From Hyparrhenia diplandra (taxonomy: Eukaryota; Streptophyta; Magnoliopsida; Poales; Poaceae), in the NCBI GenBank assembly GCA_015847255.1, contig JADLZK010005571.1, positions 1 through 64,000 of the forward strand: a stretch of DNA of 64,000 nt, in the 5' to 3' direction. This document shows, one piece after another, positions 32,120 to 43,748 of this stretch. A program made the position numbers and the translations under genes. The notes below the pieces were generated by a model. That model had not been told where the DNA came from and ran no database searches. It was given only the letters and a program-made list of their open reading frames with translations. Numbering within the stretch: position 1 is the stretch's first letter; the number at the start of each line of letters is the position of its first letter.

Positions 32120-34978
32120 TGTCACACCCTAATTTCCAAAGGAAGACCAGAGTCACCATATGTGTGCCCAGGAAGTGCACACATACAACACAAAATGTAT
32201 AAATATCAGAATTCAATGTAATATAGCGGAAACATATATGTATATAACACTTACAAACATCGGTTATCGCGGAACGGTAGCTAAGACTTCACTTCAGGCT
32301 CCATCTCAGCAGGGACTGTCGACTGGGGGTTCCGTACGCCAAGCACTTCTGACAGACTTCAGAGAAACTTCATGGCATCTCTATCCTTTTTACGAAAGCG
32401 GCACCTTACTACGACACTGGGGGGTGTGGGGAATAGCAAGGGTGAGTCCATGTCGAACTCCGCAAAGTACGGATGGAAAATATATGATATGCAAGGCTTA
32501 AATAATGGTAGGCTGACACGGTTCAACTGCAAGTAAGCATTTTAATGTTGCAACAATTTTAATTATTATACCACCGATTACTATAGTGGGTTAGACATCC
32601 CAGCCCTTAATTAAGGTGTTAGTAAGATTAACAAAATTTTAGCATTATCATCATTATATCATTATCGTCACTCCCCGAGGTAACACCCTCGAAGAGTAAC
32701 CGGGGATATCACTCCCAAAAGAACACGGGAACTCCATCTCGACGAAGCACGAGGTCGCAACCTCCTCCAAGAAACATCTCCATCTTCAAAGATCCATGTG
32801 AGTCCAGTTCTAATCATGTGAGAGCTCTGGGCCACTCATGACCGTGAGCACGGCCGATATATCGGTTTGATCAAACTCTGCGCAGAGGTGTACACTTTCA
32901 CTCCAAGTCATGATTCCCATTTACCCGGGGCGGCCAGTCCCCAAAACTCTTCCAAGGAGAGCAGGCAGGGTTTCACTATGAGACCTTTCGCAGGTATCAA
33001 ATGTAGGGATTCACTCGTCAGGGAAAACTCAGGCGTATGGCAGGCGTCCCCAGTACGCCTTCCCAGTCAAAGTACACGGATCTACCAGCACCGCCATACT
33101 AAAATCCTACGAGTTCCCGAACGCCATCTCAGTGGAAAGATCCACCCCACATCGAGGGACCTGTTATTTAGTCAAGCCAGAGCCATGTGGCTTGAAGCTG
33201 TACGGTTGTCCCAGGTGGCCGTCCATGACCAAGTCCTTATGGAGAGTGGATACGCGGGCACGCCCCAAGCAACCGGACAAGCTCCAATACCCGTTCCCCC
33301 TTTAACCATAACCAAACCAACGATGCAAACCAAAGATCCTCATCTTCTCCAACATGGCGGCCGGATGTCCATCATCCGGATCATCGAGTTATATAAGAAC
33401 AAGTATTACTTTCATTAAGTTATTAAGTGGATGAGCGAAGCAAACTGAACATTTATGCTGCAACCTATCTACCAAAACCAACCCTTGGTGATATTTGGAT
33501 AAAGGTGGCTAATCAATGTCCTTAGGGTTCATTCCATTTAAGACACATGCAAGACATAAATTCATGATTAAAGTGAGTAGGTACAATATGATCAAATGAT
33601 GTCCGCACTTGCCTTAGATCCAAGGTCTAGCTGCTCAAAATATTTGTCTTCTATCTTACGGTCTCCGGTTGCTTATGCACTCTTGTCGATCCTCATCTCC
33701 TAGTCTTGGCTCAAACGAGCGGCTCTTCGTCTACTCGCATCAACCAAGCAACACAAACGGACAAGCAAAGGAAACAAGCTAGGCGAGAACAACCATCAAA
33801 CATAAATAAAGAGAAGCTAGAGACATCGCACTAACGATAGAGCTTGGTACTACGAACACGAGAGCGCAAGAACAAGGAAGAACAGAGCTACCGACAAAAA
33901 GAACTCAACTAACGGGTGAGGCTACATAACGGAGAACAATCGCGACGCTTGACTTATTAGTGACCAAAACATTTATTAGTTTGGAAAACATTTGACATAA
34001 GAGAGAACATAAAACAAGCTATTATAAAACTTAGATTGATCTAAACAAGTCATTAATGAAAAAACATTTATATAGACATTAATCATATTAGCTTTGTTTT
34101 ATGAAAAAGTCTACATAAAAGCCTATGTTGCTTTTGGAATAAAAGAATACTATAAAGCTTTAATTAAAACCATAAAGGGGTTGCATTTCTAAAAGCATAA
34201 AACACAGTAACAACACTACTAAAGTGTAGCTTATGTTGATACAAACCTAACGCAACTTGAACGGACCAAAATGGAGTTATAACGCGCAAGTAATGGCGGA
34301 GACAGGGTTCTAGGGGCATAACTATGAGAAACCGGGGGCTAGATCATAATTAAACGTAGCCAACGAGGGCTAGCTAGCAAAACGGGACGGCGGGGACCTA
34401 ATTCTAATTACTTTTGAACTGCGGTGGACCTTGATGCGAAAATGTAAAAAGCGCAGGGGCTTTTATGCTAAAATGGCGGGCGGACTGGATGTTGACCGCG
34501 TTGACGCGATCGCATCGGGCGTGGCGCTTGCGTGCGGTGACATGGCATGCGGCGTGGTGCATAGGTGGCGTGACTGGCCGCCAAGTCGGTGGGAGATGGG
34601 GCCGGGGTTGGCCCGGGTATTGACCGGCACCCCTGATCTAATCTGGGCCGTCGGATGCCGATATGGCGACGGGGTTGGCCGGGCAGGGACATGGTCGGCG
34701 GGGCGGCGTGTCTGCGACGGACGGGTCACGGAGTTGGCGGAGCGGCGCTCCGGGCATCGGGTGGCGCGCGATAGGCACGGGGAGGGAGAGGGCGGCCTTG
34801 CGGACTCGGCCGAGGCGAGCGGGGACGGGCGGTCGCGGGTCGGAGCGGTGGATTGCCGCTCGTAGCGGGCGGCGGGCTCGCCCGGCGAGGCGAGGCCGGG
34901 CTGCGGGGCGTGGCGCGGCACTGCGAGGTCGTTGTTGACATTTCTTAGCGCAATCAAAGGAAACGGTATAAAACCCAT

Positions 34979-34994
34979 CCCCAATAACGGCGCC
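34979..34994 (-). promoter_or_regulatory. Athila-type primer-binding site remnant
   Basis: The minus strand reads GGCGCCGTTATTGGGG next to the LTR at 35.0 kb, one base different from GGCGCCGTTGTTAGG in the 4424-12533 element and close to the family consensus. Confidence 0.65.
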
Positions 34995-35987
34995 CGAAAT
35001 GCGCGTGACATCCCCAAGTGAAACCACCATGTCGGTGATCCGGGGACGGGAACGTCAGCGGGATAGATCTTGCCATCTTAGATATTTCATCCCGCAGCGC
35101 CGCGGATCTATCATTGTAGCATTTCACCGGGGAAGTATTCAGGGGTATCGTTTTTATATTTTCCCAAAGGAAGGCATGTGATTATTAAGCTAGCATGGCA
35201 TTTGAATAGAGGAACATGTGTTTGCTTAGACCAATTTGTTCATAACGAGGGGGTAAGCAATAACGGTTTATGGATAGTGTGACACACACTTAAGAATCCA
35301 CAAACAAAGGATTAAGAAAATAGATAAAGAATGAATGAATAACCTAATGGAGTAATTCTAATGTATCTAGTCATGGCCATACAAATGAATAGTTAGGATC
35401 ATATGCAAACATGATTTAATCATGGTTAGGTCTAGGATACGGGAGACCCCACCAGGAAGTCCGCTTCCCACCGAGGCATTTCTTAACTCTTACAAAGACA
35501 TACGAACGTGGGGGATTTCGAGGGACCCGGTCAAGGCTTTGTCACGACCCGGCCGCCTACCCCTCAATCGTGGAATGCTCTCATATTCGCGGGTGTCATA
35601 ATGCGGGCACCATGCCCGCATATCGAAAGCACTACTCTTGTCCCCCGGGATCCCCACTCGTCGAATGGGACGGACTAGAACAAGAGCAAACCCGAAGGAA
35701 CAACTAACCGATATCCCACCTCTAATCAAGTTAGGCATATGATGATTGATGAAGAACTGATATGAACATGTCAAGATTATGATATGTAAACTATATACTA
35801 GTTCATATACCAACACAAGAACATAAACAAGACTATACTCTAGTTCATAAGTTAGGCCAAGAACATAGATATAAGACTTGTAAATAGAAGAATGCTCCAT
35901 TGAGAAGATATATTACCAAGGTACTTTCTTCTAGGAGACAAGCCCTCCTTGTAGCTCTTCTTCTACCCAAGTGCTAGCCAAGAACTA

Positions 35988-36026
35988 AGAAGAAGAAGAA
36001 GAAGAAGAAGAAGAGAGAGAGAGAGG
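35988..36026. repeat. (GAA)n and (GA)n microsatellite
   Basis: About nine AGA/GAA units followed by several GA units within the nested LTR. Confidence 0.95.
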
Positions 36027-37839
36027 TAGAGGTGGTAGTAGAGAGGAAGAATGCTAGTTTCTTTGGACTCCAAGTGGTGTGTGTTGAGAGAGGAAGAGAG
36101 GGGGACTACTTATACACTTGGAGGAGGGGCCTAAGTGCTAATTTACACCAAAACCGACCTGGTACACCTTCCTAATCGACCAAACCGACCATCCCACGTC
36201 GGTAACCCCAGAAGGCAGGTTAATGAACCGCCTCCCGAGGCCGGGCCGAACCGCCTCGAGGGAGGGTGCGGCCGCACCATTGGGTGCTTGCAAGCACCCC
36301 CCGGGGCTCGGCCCGCCCGAGTCTCGGTGGGTTGGCTTCCTTCGTCTTGAAAAGTTGTGGGCCGGGCTTGGCTCGCTGATTTTTTGATGTTTTGGGTCGA
36401 TTTGCTCCTGGGCTTGTGTTTTGCAAGAATGCGCTTTCGGGATGGCGTACTTTGGTCGATTTTCCACTTGTTTTTATTATAAACCTGCAAAATAAAATAC
36501 TAGACACTACAAGTGGAATTTTATTAGTGATAAATGTATATGAGTATAAAAGGTATAGTTTTACTCCCTTTATGGTAGTAAGTTGACGGGAAAAATATGT
36601 CGTTAGTGACCGTCATCGATCGTGCGCACGATGTGCGTGATGCGATGAGTCGCGATGCACTCCTTGGTTGAGGTCGCGGAGGGCTGGGGGACGCGACTAC
36701 GCGCGGCGGCACGAGACTGGCGGCGGCGGTGGCGCGCATGCTCTCGGCGCGGCGTGGGGAAGGGGAAGGGCGAGAAGGGTACCGACGGCTTCCTTACCTC
36801 GCGAACAAACCTCGTGGTGGTGTTTGTGTCGGCGGGAGGCAACGGCGGCGTAGATCGGCGGCGGCCACGAGCTCGGCGGCAGCGCTCGCTGCTGGGTTTG
36901 GCGGCAGCGCGTCTAGGGGCATGCCACGGGTGGCGACGCGACTCCTCTAGGGTCCAAAGTGGGGCGCGGGGCACCGGCTCACCTCTTATAGGGGTGGGCA
37001 TCCTAGGGATGCGGCGCTCGGGATCAGCGGCAGTGGCGTTCTCCGCCACGATGTGGGAGGTTGGGTGTGACACTTGTAGTAGTGGGTCCCATGGTGTGCG
37101 GGTCCCAGCAGTCAGCGGCCTGCGGCCGGCACTCGTAGTGCGCGGCGGGCGGGCTGCGCGACGTGCAGCAGCGTGCGGGCAAGCTGGCAGGCCCGCTGGC
37201 CTTGGCCGCTAGTTGGGCCGGCCCATGTGGCAGGCTGCGCTGCTGTTGTTGCTGCTAGCTGCTGCGGGCTGGGCCAAAAGCCAGGAAACCAGCCCAAGCT
37301 CCATGGAAGAAGCTTTTCCATTTTTCTATTTTGGCATTTGAATGAAATTTGCTACAAATACAAACTCTATGCTAAACATTCAAAAGACTTTTGATGTTAG
37401 GGATCTTCAAACCATTTGAAGAATTTGAAGCACCTTTTACAAAACAAACCTTTTGATCTCCTTTTGAAAAGAAGCTTTATTTTTCACAGGCAAAGAGAAC
37501 CTACTCAGGGGTTAGAGAGCTTTTATAAATTCTTTTTTGTCACTCAAGAATAACAAGGCAAAAGCATACTTAAACAAGCAACAATCAAGAACACTCTTTT
37601 ATTAACTTCATAAAAATTTTATAAAGCCATTTCTCACACTTTATATTGATAACAAATATTAAATCTTGGTCCATTTTAGGAAAAATTTTCAAATCCTTGA
37701 TTTTATCTAGTGTTTTCTAATGACATCCCAAAATGGAAATTTTGGGGTGTCATAGTTTGCCCGCTGGAATGTGTACACGAAGAGTGTGGCGTCTTTTCTC
37801 AAATTCTCACCATTGTCTTTTGCTTTTGAAATTCTAGGC

Positions 37840-38040
37840 ATGAATGGGTGCTGCGGCTGGGGAGCACATCGGGGAGAAGCTACGCATCATCACTGCTGGA
37901 GTGGTGCTTCGCCCTTGCTTCTCTGAGCGATGAATGGGTGCTTTTGCCGGGTGAATGGGTGCTTCTCCCAGGTCCAGGCCTAGCGCCCGGCGGATGAATG
38001 GGTGCTTCTCCCGGGTCCAATCCTAGCACCCGGCAGATGG
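37840..38040. repeat. Minisatellite with ATGAATGGGTGCT units
   Basis: Four copies of GAATGGGTGCT (near 37842, 37932, 37953 and 37996). The last two are followed by CTCCC(A/G)GGTCC and CCTAGC(G/A)CCCGGC, giving a longer unit of about 43-52 bp. Confidence 0.7.
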
Positions 38041-38750
38041 CGTCAGCATCGCTCTCTTTCTCCGTGGAGACCCTGCTTTGCATACTTCTCTGTGTTCCCA
38101 AAAAGGATTCGTAGTGGACTAGAAACATTTGATTCAACAATGGATTGCATTGGGGTTTGTTGACAGTGAGCTTCAGGCGGTTAAATATCTATCGGAGTTC
38201 ACTTATATGTAATTCTTGAATGTTGTGGAAGGCACATCTATTTTTGGGATGAGAAATTGGGTGAAGGTAAAGAGAAAATATGTAAAAACGTCTTCACATT
38301 TGTAACTATATTAGGATGCAAACTGAATGTAACTATTTCTATATCAGAGTTTACAACCCCGTCAAATTGTCATGTTCAGCACAGCCAACAGAGTCATTAA
38401 TTGCTAAATCACATTACTGTTTTATTTCCTTGAGTTTATTTGTTTGATATTTGATTCAGTTCTGAAAACCTCCCTCTTGTGAACACATGAAAAAAAAACT
38501 TTTCTACAGATTGTGTGTTAAAGATGACGCCGTATCTTTGGCAACTGAACAGCCACAGTGTGTGTGTTCATGCTGTGTGTTTCTTTTGACCAAGAATAAT
38601 CAAGGTTCAAGAACTCTTGACATTTTTTATGTACTCAGTAGGAGTACTTCAAACCCGTGTTGGATAAAGGCAACTGTAAAATATGTAGTATATTATTATA
38701 TATTGAACTTGTTGCCCGTGGGACCATCTTGTTCTGTGTCCGCATCCCTT
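38041..38750. other. No gene recognised
   Basis: AT-rich sequence with no motif. It leads into a possible promoter at 38752. Confidence 0.35.
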
Positions 38751-38751
38751 C

Positions 38752-39360
38752 ACTATTTATACCACGGCGTCGTAGCCTATCGCTTCTCACCTCCTTCACT
38801 CCCGCCTCTCCCTCTGCTTTGCACAGAGCCTTCCCCTCCCTCCACGCGCCGCCGCCTCCATTCCTCCTCGCCCTCTCCCCTCCCACCGCCACCATCGAAG
38901 ATGAAGTGGCACGTGCGAGGGACCCAAAGACGGGGGAGGTTCGCCCCCTGTTCCTCGTCCCCGTGAAGACGACGGAGGTGAGGACTTTGCCAAGGTTCAA
39001 GAAGGGCGGCCCGGCCGCCTCCACGGGTACAAGAAGCAGGGGCATCCGGGCCGCCTCGTTGGGGAGGAAGGCTGGAATCACCTTGGTCACTACGAACATG
39101 GAAGCCCTTGTGACCGTGGTGATTGAGAGGCAAAGATCGTCGGGAGTTTAAGCTTTGGAGGAAAGAGGGCATGTCCAGATTCCATCCTTAAATGGTGTCA
39201 TCGAGTCCTACTTCCTCGCCCTCATAAGCGGCGTCGTCGAGGTGGCCACCGGGAAAGCCGGGCGGAGGCGAGGGCGAAGGAGAGAAGTCCTCGGCAGCGG
39301 CGTCGAGGCAAGGGGCCGGGAAGGCTGGCGACGGAGGTGACGGCGAAGGAGAAGGAAGCA
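38752..39360 (+). other. Possible 5' end of a decayed host gene
   Basis: A TATA element (CACTATTTATACCACG, 38751-38766) is followed by CT-rich leader and ACCATCGAAGATG at 38901. An open frame without its own ATG runs through IEDEVARARDPKTGEVRPLF and KAGITLVTTNMEALVTVVIE to 39151, then continues past one stop. Candidate donors GGAGGTGAGG (38972) and GGAGGTGACG (39335) are present. No family was recognised. The Tat element 250 bases downstream may separate it from the coiled-coil exon at 52603. Confidence 0.3.
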
Positions 39361-39614
39361 AGGTCGTCGTTGGTGCGTGTAATAATGCCGTATGAAGACC
39401 AATTTTAGTATACCAAGAGCTTCAGTTATAGTAGTTTCAGCCGATGGCAGCATGCAATTGAGAAAACCCATTTTGGCCAAGGCTATTTGTTTTGGCATAT
39501 TTTCGAGAATGGTAGTTCTCGGCCGTTTTTTGCCGGTTTTGGCATAGTTCACTTACATGCATGCTTTGTTTAAATTGAGGAAACCAATTTTGGCCGTTAT
39601 TTCGGCATAGTTCG

Positions 39615-40089
39615 TGGGGGGGGATAAACCCCTACCCCCTCACGGCCCACCTTGGGCTGAGCCGCTCAGGCCGGCCCAGGTCGCGAGACCTGCTTCAAGA
39701 GTCGAAGGCCGTCATGGAGATCACGGCGCAGGCGTGGGCGACAAGATAGTATTTCCTTGTACGGCACTCGCCAGATACGATGTAATCTTTCCCTATTGTA
39801 ACCGATCGGGATAGCTCTTGCCGGTTAGATCCGACCAGTAACCCTGCTCTCGGCTATATAAGGCGAGCAGGGACCCCCTCTCGAGACACTTGATTATCAT
39901 CTACAATCAATACAAACTAAGCAGGACGTAGGTTTTACGCCATCAAGGCGGCCGAACCTCGGGTAAAACCCGTGTGTTTTTCCCCTTCGCCGTTCGCTTA
40001 ACATCCCGTTAGTCGTCTAGCGCACCTCTACCACTCAATCTACTAGCGTGGGTACACCCTACTAGGCTATCGCCGTTATTCCGACGACA
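39615..40089 (+). repeat. 5' LTR of the Tat element
   Basis: 475 bp, TG..CA ends, TATA box CTATATAAGG at 39854-39863. The PBS starts two bases after the end. About one difference per 20-25 bases from the 3' LTR is visible by eye, mostly in GC-rich stretches. Confidence 0.88.
39854..39863 (+). promoter_or_regulatory. TATA box of the Tat 5' LTR
   Basis: CTATATAAGG about 235 bases before the LTR end, conserved in the 3' LTR at 52133-52142. Confidence 0.75.
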
Positions 40090-40091
40090 GC

Positions 40092-40110
40092 TGGCGCGCC
40101 AGGTAGGGGG
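40092..40110 (+). promoter_or_regulatory. Primer-binding site of the Tat element
   Basis: TGGCGCGCCAGGTAGGGGG, two bases after the LTR end. It is nearly the same as the PBS of the minus-strand gypsy element at 27027-27009. Confidence 0.82.
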
Positions 40111-40111
40111 T

Positions 40112-42660
40112 GTGCATGAAGACATCATGGCTAGCAAGATGGTGATCTTCCCTGAATCCATGATGGTCGCACGGAGATCCATTCGGGACGCTTATGCGGA
40201 ACAACGGTGCCATCCTCGGCGTCAACAACCTCGAAGTCGGCGCAGATCCAATCTCGCACCGGCTCTCGCTTCATCTAGCGGCGGCTCCGGCTTCATCCGT
40301 GGAGGCGGGATCCCTTGGGCTTCCCATCGGGCTCACCCACCCCTTCGTCCCGTACAAGCGACACTTCGACCACAACATCGACGACATCTTTGGCTCGCCG
40401 ACCGGATCACCGTGGGTTTGGGTGAGTGTACAACTTTGGTCAATTCGGCTAGATCGCTTCTTGCCAGCGGGGGATCAACGGAGAAACCAATGCCGCTGCG
40501 TCACCAAGCTCTACTAGATCGGGTTGGGGGTCGCCCAGCCTCCCGACCAGATCCGGTCATCGCCGCTACCCCGGAGGGACGTACGTCCCTACGTCCGACC
40601 AGCTTCAACCCCCGGAGGAGCGCCCCATTCACGTTCGACCACCTTCGCCGCTTGAGCTCAAGCAGTTAACCTCCAGGGACCGGGAGGGGTCGCCACGGCC
40701 CTTATGACTTCGTCGAGGTCCCAACATATCGGGAAGACGGAGGCTACTCGATGGGATCCAAGATCCGCATGGCCAACCTCTCCCCGATCCGGGAGGAAGA
40801 GGACGACCAGTACTCACAGCGCCCGGTCGTGCGGCTTCTCTCACCTCTGATGAGGGGAGCCGGACCCATCGCTAGGGAACACCGATCTCCAACTCGGTTA
40901 CGACGACCCGCGATTCACCCGAGGGACAGGCCCTTGGGCGCACGCCTACGGTGGCAGGGTCCTTGTCACCGAAGACTCCGCGCCGCGTGCGGCCGAGATA
41001 GATGAAGAACGTGTGGCCGGGGGGAGGGCCGCAACGCTTCATGTGCTCAATGTCGGCGGGATGCGTCTGCGGCGGGCGGCCGCGGCCCAACCGGCCGCCC
41101 GGCCCGCCAAGGTGGAGCACGGGGCAATCAAGTCGGCGCTGATGCCCAGCGCACGGTGGCTTTCCGAACATCAACCGTAACCTCATGGAGCAATTCCGGA
41201 TGGTGGACGGCGTCCGGTGTTCAACACACCGGAGGACAACATTCACGCGGCGGCGACCGCGGCCGCCGATGCGATATTGACATAGGGAGGTGAGGCGTGT
41301 CTGACGCCGCTCACGCTCAACCCAACCCCGCTTCGGGTCCAAGACGGCAACCTCTCGCTGCTCGGCGGCCACGCCGCGGTTAAGAACCGTGAGGCGCGAA
41401 GACCAAGCATCTTCGCGGCCCATTTGGAGCGGGAGGAAACCAGAACCAACCACGTCCCCGGAGCGCTTGTCCTTCACGGGGCAATGTGAACGCCGGTCAG
41501 GCCAATGGAGGTCAAGGAGGTGAGCGCGGTGCACCGGGCAGCGGCGCTGGCGGACAACCGCCCGGCGCCCCCACCACGATGGACACCGGCGCCCCCCCGA
41601 GGACATCCGAGCCACATAAGCAGCCTTCGGGGACGTCCGCAATCACATCATCGCCGGTCGGCAAGCTCGCGAGGAGGCCGAGCTCCATCGGCGGAAGAAT
41701 ACAACATGACGTACGGCAACCCCACCGGGAACCTCCGTCCATCTCCACCATCGCCCCATACCATCCGGAGCTCCGCCGAGTCAGGTGGCCAGTAACCTTC
41801 AGGGGGATTCATGCCTTGGATCACTACAACGGCAATCAGGACCCAGCTACGGATCATGATGTATGAAATCGCCGCGGAGAGCGGTCGGTGGAGGAGAGGA
41901 CGTGATGGCCAACTACTTCCCAAGAGTCCTCGACGAGCGGCCAATAGGTACTGGCGCTTTCCTCGAAGGCCGACTCCACTTTTGGAGGGAGGTCAAAGAG
42001 ATTTTCATCACCACGTACAAGACAACGTGCAAGCAGTCGGGCACCAAGTATGACCTGGAACGTTTACGGCTCAGGAACAATGAATCTCTCCGGGAGTACA
42101 TCAGGCGTTTTTCGGAGAAGCGTCTGACCATCCCCGATATCACCGAGGAGGAGTGCATCAGCGCGTTCACCAAGGGCCTGGTGTACAACGGCAACGCAAT
42201 GGCGGAGGAGCCGCACAAGAAGCTTCACAGGAACAAGGTGAAGACCATGGCGAGGCTGTTGGAGATGGCCACCAAGTTTGTGGGTCAAGATGAGGCCGAG
42301 TGCATCTTCAAGAAGGACTACGTCTACGCCTCCAAGCGGGACAGATCTCCCCGTCCACGACCGATCTCCTCGTGGCGATAAGAGGCACGACGAGCGCCAC
42401 GATAACCGCCAACCCAACGATTCTCGTGATCGAAGGGACGAGGGCCGTAGCAATTATCGCGAGCGCCGTCGCGACCGCAATCGCCGTGGCGGGGATGTCA
42501 ACAATGTGAAGACGAACTACAAGAAGAAGAACCTCAACGTAAAGGGCCCCATCTCGAAGCTCCTTCATGGAGAATGCCCCAAAGATCCGGGCATGGGGCA
42601 CACGCTGGTTAATCGCCGGCACTTCCGCATGGTAGTACGAGGTCGAGAAGAAGAAGCGTA
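40112..42660 (+). pseudogene. gag of the Tat element (frameshifted)
   Basis: The N-terminal part (40112-41860) is spread over several frames; 40194-40517 (GVNNLEVGADPISHRLSLHL) is the best candidate for the start region. The core, 41863-42381, is open for 172 codons and holds FWREVKEIFITTYKTTC, LRNNESLREYIRRFSEKRL and EECISAFTKGLVYN, the retrotrans_gag pattern W..F...F....L..LRQ..ESLREYIxRF. After it comes an R/D-rich stretch and, near 42560, CPKDPGMGHTL, which resembles the degenerate zinc knuckle of Tat gag with its last Cys lost. Gag forms the particle that packages the RNA. Confidence 0.75.
41863..42381 (+). CDS. Gag core domain of the Tat element
   Basis: The open frame from the first Met has the retrotrans_gag motif at residues 45-130 (FWREVKEIFITTYKTTCKQ.., ESLREYIRRFSEKR, TIPDITEEECISAFTKGL), followed by HRNKVKTMARLLEMATKFVG and a basic tail. 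The downstream stop comes from a shift into an overlapping frame (42278-42661). Confidence 0.75.
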   Translation: MKSPRRAVGGGEDVMANYFPRVLDERPIGTGAFLEGRLHFWREVKEIFITTYKTTCKQSGTKYDLERLRLRNNESLREYIRRFSEKRLTIPDITEEECISAFTKGLVYNGNAMAEEPHKKLHRNKVKTMARLLEMATKFVGQDEAECIFKKDYVYASKRDRSPRPRPISSWR

Positions 42661-42888
42661 AGTATGACGACGACAAACCTGAAGAGGTCGCCAAGCCCGT
42701 CCGGCGGCAGTCGGACGAGGATGAAGATGACGACGTCAATCCTAGGCACAAGTTCCACAAGGAGCATGGCGTCCTGCACATGATCATGGGAGGTCACTTC
42801 GGCCGCGAGACCGGCCGGAATCGCAAAGTCTCCCCGGCGGGGCCGTTCTCACGGTCAAGGACTTCAGCGAGGGCTTCACGGAGCCCGA

Positions 42889-43740
42889 ATGGCCCGATTA
42901 CTGAAAGCACACCATCACCTTCTCGCGACGACCCGGTGGTGCAACAACCCATACCAGTGGCGATTTTCGCCGCCCCGGACCCGGTCATCGAGGGCGCCTT
43001 CGCTCGAAAGGGTGCTCATCGATGGAGGCAAATACTCGAACATGCTTTTCAAGAATTCCATGGAGGCGTTGGGCATCTCGAAGGAAGACCTCATGCCCTA
43101 TCCACACCCGCTCGGGGTATCCTTCCCGGAGATTCGTCTACACCGCTCGGGCAGACCACTCTTCGGGTCCGGGGCCGCACTCCCAAGCATCATCGCATCC
43201 AGTACATGCCTTTCGTCGTCGCTGACTTCGAATCATCGTACCATGCCATCATCGGGAGGCCGGGACTGGCCAAGCTCATGGCGATCCCCCACTACGGCTA
43301 CCTGCTCCTCAAGATCCATACCGATAAATGGGTCTTATCCTGCCAAGCCAACGTCCACATGGCCTACATCCGCGAGAAAGAAGGCCTGGACAAGCGGGAG
43401 TTCATCTTCCACAATGTCCGCCAGGAGAAGATGGCCGTCCGTCAGGGGGAGGTGATCAGAGACGCGAAGAAGCTGGCTCCCTCCGACCTTGAGATCCCCG
43501 AGGAGGAGAGGGCCAAGAAGATCACCAAGCCCTCCGACACCAAGGTGATTGAGCCGGGTGGAAGGCGACGCCACCAAGACTACCAGGATCGGCACCAACC
43601 TCGACCCGAAATAGGAAGACGCTCATCCGGTTCCCGAGGGAAAAAGGTGAACATCTTCGCGTGGAAACCCGCAGACATGCCTGGAGTACCTCGGAGCAAG
43701 GCCGAGCACCTTCTACGAGTCGATCCAACGGCCAGGCCAT
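42889..43740 (+). pseudogene. Aspartic protease region of the Tat element
   Basis: The frame at 42889-43165 holds RVLIDGGKYSNMLF, where retroviral-type proteases have the active site (LIDGGS/A in this lineage) followed by N(I/M)LF. After a +1 shift the 42780-43748 frame continues with YMPFVVADFESSYHAIIGRP, the flap/ILGRP end of the protease, and LMAIPHYGYLLLKI. The rest is the linker to RT. The protease cleaves the Gag-Pol precursor. It is inactive here because of the shift. The stop at 43746 (TAG) precedes RT. Confidence 0.7.
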
Positions 43741-43748
43741 TCAAGTAG

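Larger units (their letters stand above)
34933..36615 (-). mobile_element. Nested Athila-type element, internally deleted
   Basis: The stretch 35095-36615 aligns in pattern with the LTRs at 60369-61920 and 11271-12533: CATTGTAGCATTTCACCGGG, GAAGTATTCAGGGGTATCGT, TACTAGTTCATA and AGTGGAA, then a decayed terminus near 36615. To its left on the minus strand comes GGCGCCGTTATTGGGG (34994-34979), an Athila-type primer-binding site, then only about 45 bases before TTGCGCTAAGAAATGTCAACA (ending 34933), which looks like the last bases of the other LTR. This suggests an element reduced to one LTR, the PBS and a stub of the second LTR. Edges are approximate. Confidence 0.5.
32120..37754. mobile_element. 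Giant solo LTR (about 4 kb) with a nested Athila-type element
   Basis: The left end is TGTCACACCCTAATTTCC; the right end is GGAAATTTTGGGGTGTCATA, whose complement opens TATGACACCCCAAAATTTCC. The ends therefore form imperfect inverted repeats of the TGTCACACC class found on long-LTR gypsy elements of grasses. The flanks ATTTG (32115-32119) and GTTTG (37755-37759) differ by one transition and would be the 5-bp target duplication. Inside there is no gag or pol, only GC-rich stretches at 34430-34930 and 36640-37260. The segment 34933-36615 is a separate Athila-type insertion. The 183-codon frame at 32867-33418 and the frames in the GC-rich parts show no domain and are treated as chance. Confidence 0.6.

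Noticed and set aside
32867..33418. 183-codon plus-strand ORF
   Set aside because: Lies inside the giant solo LTR, has no recognisable domain, and its composition looks like untranslated LTR sequence.
34431..35030. Several long overlapping ORFs in a GC-rich stretch
   Set aside because: Both strands are open at once because of GC richness; no domain; located in an LTR.
36603..37212. ORFs of 156-185 codons on both strands
   Set aside because: Arg/Gly/Ala-rich compositional frames in a GC-rich part of the giant LTR.
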